Assembly: GCA_937901105.1 (NCBI GenBank) | Contig: CALCHD010000169.1 | Location: forward strand, 1-7,909 | Direction of reading: 5' to 3' | Source: an uncultured Bacteroidales bacterium | GTDB taxonomy: Bacteria; Bacteroidota; Bacteroidia; Bacteroidales; UBA932 | DNA: 7,909 nt | Shown: positions 1 through 4,153 of the stretch, in pieces | Layout of the letters: the number at the start of each line of letters is the position of its first letter | Numbering within the stretch: the first letter of the stretch is position 1 | Position numbers and translations under genes: made by a program | The notes under the pieces: generated by a model | The model's input: only the letters and a program-made list of their open reading frames with translations | What the model was told of the DNA's origin: nothing | Databases searched by the model: none

Positions 1-466
1 TCAATGGGTAACTGTCGAAATTCGCTTCTATACCTATCAATGCGTCTTTGTAATACTTCCCTAGACAATATACTTGCCTTGTGTATTGGTCTGCATCAAA
101 TTGATGTTTCATTACCGCCACTTGTTCGCCGGTTCTTGCATCCAGTACATGAGCCGTAAAGAAGTCGCTGCCCTCTCCGGCTGTATCACCGCCTATACAG
201 TATTCAGTGAATGCAGGAGTGTTGGGAAGCTGGTATATCTTGATATATCCATCCCGGTCATTGATCCATTTGATATTGGTTATCCGTAAGCCGTCATAGT
301 CGTAGGCGAAATAGCCGACCTTCAGAGGCTTTGGTATGACCTCCAAGCGGCTTTGAATCGCCCTGGCATCAAATACTGTCTTACCAAGAATGCCCCACTT
401 ACCAAGGCAGTAGACCTCATACACATACTCATCACTGTTTACCGTGACGGTATAGTTCCTCTCGTC
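1..466 (-). CDS. Phage terminase large subunit, C-terminal nuclease part (partial, fused in frame to a SusC N-terminus)
   Basis: About 155 codons continue the open frame that begins at 1063 and leave the window at nt 1 without a stop. The segment reads EVYCLGKWGILGKTVFDA, then GGDTAGEGSDFFTAHVLD, then QVYCLGKYY and ALIGIEANFDSYPL. This order (a CLGKWG-type linker, an Asp-rich first nuclease strand, then a GIE strand) is what I know from the RNase H-like nuclease domain of PBSX/terminase_3-type large terminase subunits, which cut concatemeric phage DNA during head packaging. The candidate metal ligands are the Asp in GGDTAG (codon 185-187) and the Glu in GIEANF (codon 26-28). The ATPase half is absent because the frame enters from a susC-like gene. 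Codons such as AGG, CGG, CGC and ATA appear here but are rare in the adjoining SusC part, which suggests a different origin. The left limit of terminase identity is approximate (about 440-475). Assignment to a family is from memory of motifs, not a search. Confidence 0.72.
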
Positions 467-1063
467 CACCTTTTCGATGTCCATCGGGTTCAGGAAATCC
501 ATGTTGTCGCAAACTACACCGTCAATTACATACAAAGGTGCGTTTCCTGCATTGAATGAACCGAAACCACGGATAGAGATGTCTGCCTGTGCACCTGGCT
601 GACCAGAGTAAGAAGCTACCTGAACACCAGGAGCCTTACCAGCCAATACAGACTCAAAGCTTACCACAGGAGCATCTTTCATTGCATCCTGTTTCACAAC
701 TGTAGCAGAACCTGAATATGATCCTTTCTTTACAGTACCGTAAGCAACAACCATAACCTCGTCAAGGTTGATTGTCTCCGGAGCCAATGAAACATTGATG
801 ATCTGTCTTCCCTGAACTGGGATAACACGGTCGTGATAGCCAACTGAAGTAACAACCAAAGTGGCTAGCTTTGGTACAGTAATGACGTAATTACCGTCTA
901 CATCGGTAGATGCTCCGTTCTGGGTTCCTTGCTCCACAACGTACGCTCCAATGATAGGTAATCCGTCTTCCGAACCAATAACAGTACCTTTTACTGTTAC
1001 TGTCTGTGCCAACAACATTGTAGTACATAATGCCATCAGCACTGATAGAATTAGTTTTTTCAT
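467..1063 (-). CDS. SusC-like TonB-dependent outer membrane transporter, N-terminal fragment
   Basis: SusC-like proteins form the outer-membrane barrel that, with a SusD lipoprotein and TonB energy, imports glycans or peptides. The ATG at 1063-1061 starts a signal peptide (MKKLILSVLMALCTTMLLAQ, residues 1-20). A carboxypeptidase-D-regulatory-like domain follows (about 21-95, TVKGTVIGSEDGLPIIGAYV), then the linker LDEVMVVAYGTVKKGSYSGSA (about 100-120) and the start of the plug, with LAGKAPGVQV, DISIRGFGSF and APLYVIDGV. At residues 192-199 the conserved NPMDIEKV appears, where the family normally continues into a VLKDA...YGSRAANGV stretch. Here that stretch is missing and unrelated terminase-like sequence follows in frame, so the rest of the plug and the whole barrel are absent. 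Codons are biased to GTT/GCT/GGT, typical of a highly expressed gene. No SusD partner is visible. The signal peptide and domain order are clear; the substrate cannot be told. Confidence 0.87.
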
Positions 1064-1113
1064 CAGATATTTATTTAAGTTAAACTAAAGTTTACATGCA
1101 GTAAAAACTAGTG

Positions 1114-1121
1114 TAAATATA
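1114..1121 (-). promoter_or_regulatory. Candidate -7 element of the susC-like gene
   Basis: On the minus strand TATATTTA differs by one base from the Bacteroides -7 consensus TAnnTTTG and lies about 50 nt upstream of the ATG at 1063, leaving an A/T-rich 5' leader without a Shine-Dalgarno sequence. A clear -33 TTTG at the usual 19-21 nt distance is not seen; the nearest is about 23 nt away. It follows the rpmH terminator, so an independent promoter is expected here. Confidence 0.3.
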
Positions 1122-1154
1122 CAACGAATTTCTGATTGGAAAAACCAAAAACAT

Positions 1155-1183
1155 AAAAAAACCGCCCTACAGGCGGTTTTTTT
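1155..1183 (-). terminator. Rho-independent terminator after rpmH (symmetric, usable from both strands)
   Basis: The stem CCGCC (1162-1166) / GGCGG (1172-1176) has a 5-nt loop CTACA. It is extended by seven A (1155-1161) pairing with seven T (1177-1183). On the minus strand the hairpin lies 23 nt after the rpmH stop and ends in a T tract, so it separates rpmH from the susC-like gene. The sequence is nearly symmetric and could also stop transcription arriving on the plus strand. Confidence 0.9.
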
Positions 1184-1205
1184 ATCACTTTATCCCTTGT
1201 TCAGA

Positions 1206-1358
1206 TTAGAATCTGTCCTCAGAAGATACAGTCAATTTTTTTCTACCTCTACGACGTCTTGCAGCCAATACTCTGCGGCCGTTAGGGGTTGACATACGCT
1301 CACGGAATCCGTGTTTGTTACGGCGTTTGCGCTGTGATGGTTGGAATGTGCGTTTCAT
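1206..1358 (-). CDS. rpmH: 50S ribosomal protein L34
   Basis: This 50-aa, strongly basic protein begins MKRTFQPSQRKRRNKHGF and continues RERMSTPNGRRVLAARRRRG, the near-invariant L34 sequence that binds 23S rRNA in the large subunit. The C-terminal tail GRKKLTVSSEDRF is slightly longer than the 44-46 aa of many bacterial L34 proteins. The ATG at 1358-1356 is fixed by the conserved N-terminus; the leader is A/T-rich with no Shine-Dalgarno sequence, as is common in Bacteroidota. It has its own consensus promoter (1394-1425) and terminator (1155-1183), so it is probably a single-gene transcription unit. The usual neighbours rnpA and yidC are not here; the flanking genes are rsmG and a susC-like gene. 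Confidence 0.97.
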   Translation of the reverse strand: MKRTFQPSQRKRRNKHGFRERMSTPNGRRVLAARRRRGRKKLTVSSEDRF

Positions 1359-1393
1359 ATTATGACAATTTTATAATTTTTCAAATGGGAGTG

Positions 1394-1425
1394 CAAAAGT
1401 ACGTTTTTAATTTCTAAATACCAAA
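1394..1425 (-). promoter_or_regulatory. Bacteroides-type promoter of rpmH
   Basis: On the minus strand TTTG (1425-1422) is followed after exactly 20 nt by TACTTTTG (1401-1394), a full match to the Bacteroides sigma-ABfr consensus TTTG-N19/21-TAnnTTTG. The expected transcription start is near 1385-1390, giving a leader of about 30 nt before the rpmH ATG at 1358. The -33 box lies directly behind the rsmG stop codon (1434-1432), so rpmH need not depend on upstream transcription. Confidence 0.72.
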
Positions 1426-1431
1426 CTTTTT

Positions 1432-2081
1432 TTACCTTGGAATATAAATGACATACTTCTCTTTAAAGAACTCATCCTGGAACCACATCTCTATAGGGCA
1501 ATATGTCATTGTTTTCTTGTTTATCCTGCACTTTGCAGCAGCATTTTCAAGCTCCTTGTACAACAGCCCCCCTTCTCCAAGATCTCCTCCTTTAAGGTAA
1601 ATGATGCCTTTCCCGTATTTTCCCTTCACCCATGGAAGGAAATTGCCCAAATCGGTTACCGCCCTTGAGACAATATAGTCAAACTGCTCATTTATCTCCT
1701 CTGCCCTGGCCTTCACAGCCCTTACATTCTTGAGTCCAAGGGCATTTGCAACTGTGCTACCTCTTGCGCCACACGTACCTTTTTCCCTATCGAATCCACC
1801 AAATGAAACTTACATTCTGGAAACATTATAGCCAGCGGAATACCCGGAAAACCGCCTCCAGTACCCACATCCATAACTTTAGTGCCTGGCTTGAACATCT
1901 CACCCATTTCCACAAACTTGGCAATTGCCAGGGAATGAAGCACATGGTGCAGCTGCAGCTTGTCTATATCCTTGCGGCTCACCACATTTATCTTGCTGTT
2001 CCAGTCTTCGTAGAGCGGAGTGAGCATTGCAAACTGCTCCTGCTGCTGCGGGGTTATATTCTCAAAAAATTTCTTTACCAT
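1432..2081 (-). pseudogene. rsmG: 16S rRNA (guanine-N7)-methyltransferase RsmG (GidB), reading frame disrupted
   Basis: RsmG uses S-adenosylmethionine to make 7-methylguanosine at position 527 of 16S rRNA (E. coli numbering). The first frame from ATG 2081 carries the N-terminal helix region and the SAM-binding motif DVGTGGGFPGIPLAI, then VDSIGKKVRVAQEVA. It then runs off family sequence and stops at 1722-1724. A second frame continues the protein: NALGLKNVRAVKARAEEI, FDYIVSRAVTDLGNFLPW, YLKGGDL, ending at 1432. The break lies in minus-strand GTAGCACAGTTGCA (1747-1760). From the DS.GK motif to LKNV the E. coli protein has 22 residues, and joining EVA directly to NALG gives the same 22. This favours an 8-nt insertion; loss of one base, leaving three extra residues, is the alternative. 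Start: TAATG overlap with the rluD stop, preceded by GGAGGAGG, a strong ribosome-binding site. If the break is real, methylation activity should be lost, since the second half of the fold is missing. A sequencing or assembly error remains possible. Confidence 0.88.
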
Positions 2082-3229
2082 TATTCATCCTCCTCCAAAA
2101 CTTTGCTCATTGCATAATTGCGCCACTTTTCAATCAGTGCCATCATATCGCTTGGAATCTGGTTCTCAAGGAACACGTGCTTTCCGGTTACCGGGTGCTC
2201 AAAGCCCAGTGTCTTGGCATGCAGTGCATGACGCGGAAGCAGCTTGAAGCAGTTGTCAATGAACTGCTTGTACTTGCTGTAAATGGTTCCGTTCAGAATT
2301 CTGTCCCCACCGTAGCGGTCGTCATTGAACAAAGGGTGCCCTATAGAATTCATATGTACCCTAATCTGGTGGGTCCTTCCTGTCTCCAGCTTACACTCAA
2401 TCAGAGTTACATATCCAAAGCGCTCAATTACCTTGTAGTGGGTTACTGCATGCTTGCCTATCTCACTGTCGGGAGGAAAAGCCTTGAACTTCAGCCTGTC
2501 GTTAGGGTCTCTGCCTATATTTGCATTGATGGTTCCCTCATCCTCCTTCACATTTCCCCATACAATGGCAATGTACTTTCTCTCAATGGTGTGGTCGAAG
2601 AACTGCTTTGCCAGCCCCATCTGCGCCTGGTCATTCTTTGCCACCACCAGCAGTCCGGATGTATTCTTGTCAATCCTGTGCACCAGAATTCCCATCCTCT
2701 CATCTGTGGCATCAGGTCCCTGGCTCACCCCAAGATGGAATGCCAGGGCATTGATAAGGGTACCGCTGAAATGGCCGTGACCCGGATGCACCACAAGTCC
2801 GGCAGGCTTGTTCACTACAAGCAAATGATCATCCTCGTATGCAATATCTAGAGGAATGTTCTCCGGCTTAATCTCAAGCCCTCTCCTCTGATAAGGCATC
2901 ACAATGGTAATAAGCTCATTTGGCTTAACCTTATAGTTAGCCTTTACTATCTTGTCATTTACCCTTACGTATCCGGCCTCTATAGCCAGCTGTATCCTGT
3001 GGCGTGAGGCTTTCTCCATGTGCTGGGTAAGATACTTGTCTACCCTTAACATCTTCTGGCCTTTGTCTACAGGAAACCTGTAGTGCTCAAACATGGAGTC
3101 AATCTCACCCTCACCATCCATCTCCTCATCTCCCTCCACATCAGGACTTTGCAGATCTTTCTCCGCCATGTAGTCATCTATGTTTGAGAAATTGTCAAAT
3201 ATATTATCTCTCCTGGTCCTCTGCGTCAT
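2081..3229 (-). CDS. rluD: RluD-type 23S rRNA pseudouridine synthase
   Basis: This 382-aa enzyme of the RluA/RluD family isomerises uridines in 23S rRNA (helix 69 in E. coli). Residues 1-55 form an acidic extension (runs such as GDEEMDGEGE). An S4 RNA-binding domain follows (about 60-112, LRVDKYLTQHMEKASRHRIQ). The catalytic domain starts near 120, with VVNKPAGLVVHPGHGH and HRIDKNTSGLL, whose Asp187 is the expected nucleophile. ETGRTHQIRVHM is the conserved later motif. E. coli RluD is about 326 aa; the extra length is mainly the N-terminal extension, which relatives in Bacteroides also have, as I recall. The ATG at 3229 lies inside the 3' end of the PASTA gene (26-nt overlap) with a weak AAGAAG upstream; Met21 is a possible alternative start. 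The stop overlaps the rsmG start by one base, so the three genes probably share a transcript and are translationally coupled. Confidence 0.93.
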   Translation of the reverse strand: MTQRTRRDNIFDNFSNIDDYMAEKDLQSPDVEGDEEMDGEGEIDSMFEHYRFPVDKGQKMLRVDKYLTQHMEKASRHRIQLAIEAGYVRVNDKIVKANYKVKPNELITIVMPYQRRGLEIKPENIPLDIAYEDDHLLVVNKPAGLVVHPGHGHFSGTLINALAFHLGVSQGPDATDERMGILVHRIDKNTSGLLVVAKNDQAQMGLAKQFFDHTIERKYIAIVWGNVKEDEGTINANIGRDPNDRLKFKAFPPDSEIGKHAVTHYKVIERFGYVTLIECKLETGRTHQIRVHMNSIGHPLFNDDRYGGDRILNGTIYSKYKQFIDNCFKLLPRHALHAKTLGFEHPVTGKHVFLENQIPSDMMALIEKWRNYAMSKVLEEDE

Positions 3230-4055
3230 TTTCTTCTTTTATAGGAATCAACGATTTGTCCAATGTAAAATATACAGATACAGCCGCGCCGTATGATGGA
3301 GAACTCTTTCCCTCCTCAATGGCAACCTCCTGCTTGTATGCAAATGCAGCAAGGGAGTCCTGCAGTGTCTGCACTGTATTGTCAAAATAGACTTTACCCA
3401 AATTAAGGGAGTTGTCTATCAGATAATCCTTAATGATTGAATATGGTTTTCCCGACAGGTCAGGCACAACAGCAACGCTGTCAGCCTCATTCAGGCCAAG
3501 CTTTATGTCAATCACACTCTCGCACTCAAGTTCAGCTCCCGGTTCAATAGGCTTGCCTTTATAAAGCTGCTCAAGCACATTGTTGGTTGCCAGGTCCCTC
3601 TCATAGATAAGCCTTCCAACCTTCAGCTGCGATGAAGAGAGTTCAGACTGCGCCTGGCGCAGCGAATGCCCTACAAGAGAGGGCATTTTAACCATTTTAG
3701 GGCTTTTTGCATTTATGGTAAGGAGAATTCTCCTGTTCTTCTTAACCTTGCTTCCGGCAACCGGATTCTGCTTGTAGATTGCCCCGGGAGCCATCTTTAC
3801 AATATGCACAGAGTCTGTAATCTCCAGCCTCATATGGTTTGCATCAGCCACGGCCTGGGCCTGCTCAATGCTCATTCCTCCAAAAGAGGGAACCTCAAGC
3901 TCCTTGTTGTGCCTTGTAATGATATCCAGCATTGAGAACAATGCATATACCACAATTGCAACAGCTGCAATTGCCATATAAAGATGCTTGGTGAACCAGT
4001 TCCAGTACCACTTGCCCTGCATCTTGCCTTTACCTTTCTTTGCCTTTTCCTGCAT
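3204..4055 (-). CDS. Membrane-anchored protein with three PASTA domains
   Basis: This 283-aa protein has a basic cytoplasmic start (MQEKAKKGKGKMQGKWYW), one hydrophobic segment at about 25-47 (MAIAAVAIVVYALF), and then three PASTA repeats at about 52-117, 121-187 and 195-265. Each repeat begins with a VP/MP-type motif (VPSFGGMSIEQA, MPSLVGHSLRQA, VPDLSGKPYSII). The topology predicts a periplasmic PASTA array on an inner-membrane anchor. PASTA domains in other bacteria bind muropeptides or help in cell-wall enzyme assembly. Here there is no kinase and no transpeptidase domain, so the protein is a stand-alone PASTA protein, and its ligand is unknown. The C-terminal tail is acidic (EENDAEDQER). 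It is the first gene of a cluster with rluD and rsmG and has a promoter candidate at 4091-4121. The start at 4055 has no Shine-Dalgarno sequence; Met12 is an alternative. Confidence 0.86.
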   Translation of the reverse strand: MQEKAKKGKGKMQGKWYWNWFTKHLYMAIAAVAIVVYALFSMLDIITRHNKELEVPSFGGMSIEQAQAVADANHMRLEITDSVHIVKMAPGAIYKQNPVAGSKVKKNRRILLTINAKSPKMVKMPSLVGHSLRQAQSELSSSQLKVGRLIYERDLATNNVLEQLYKGKPIEPGAELECESVIDIKLGLNEADSVAVVPDLSGKPYSIIKDYLIDNSLNLGKVYFDNTVQTLQDSLAAFAYKQEVAIEEGKSSPSYGAAVSVYFTLDKSLIPIKEENDAEDQER

Positions 4056-4090
4056 ACGGTATAAATTTCGCCCAACTAGGCATTATTGTG

Positions 4091-4121
4091 CAAAAATATA
4101 AAAAAAGGGAGACCTGCTAAA
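4091..4121 (-). promoter_or_regulatory. Promoter candidate for the PASTA-rluD-rsmG cluster, overlapping a terminator
   Basis: On the minus strand TATTTTTG (4098-4091) fully matches the -7 consensus TAnnTTTG. Nineteen nt upstream is TTTA (4121-4118), one base off the -33 TTTG. The expected start of transcription is near 4083-4087, about 30 nt before the PASTA ATG. The -33 box sits in the loop of the terminator hairpin of the preceding gene. Confidence 0.5.
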
Positions 4122-4128
4122 GTCTCCC
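4100..4128 (-). terminator. Rho-independent terminator after the outer-membrane protein gene
   Basis: On the minus strand the stem GGGAGAC (4128-4122) pairs with GTCTCCC (4113-4107) around an 8-nt loop (TTTAGCAG), followed at once by seven T (4106-4100). It lies 25 nt after the stop codon at 4154-4156 and separates this gene from the PASTA cluster. Confidence 0.88.
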
Positions 4129-4153
4129 ATATAAAATTGGCTTCAAATGTCCA

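Noticed and set aside
475..486. Short palindrome CGATG-TC-CATCG at the susC/terminase junction, a possible recombinase crossover site
   Set aside because: The arms are only 5 bp and the bases encode the conserved PMDI part of the SusC NPMDIE motif, so codon choice explains them. No second copy was seen in the window and no recombinase gene is nearby.
1432..1716. A separate small gene starting MKARAEEINEQF
   Set aside because: It is the C-terminal half of RsmG read after the frame break; the homologous sequence continues upstream of this Met (NALGLKNVRAV).
2027..2851. Long plus-strand open frame (274 codons) opposite rluD
   Set aside because: The opposite strand encodes a full, conserved pseudouridine synthase; the plus-strand product is rich in Cys/His/Leu with no recognisable domain, and no promoter or ribosome-binding site precedes it.
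3872..4075. 67-codon minus-strand frame overlapping the start of the PASTA gene
   Set aside because: It lies in another frame over the PASTA N-terminus, which has a convincing membrane anchor and domain sequence; nothing supports a second product.
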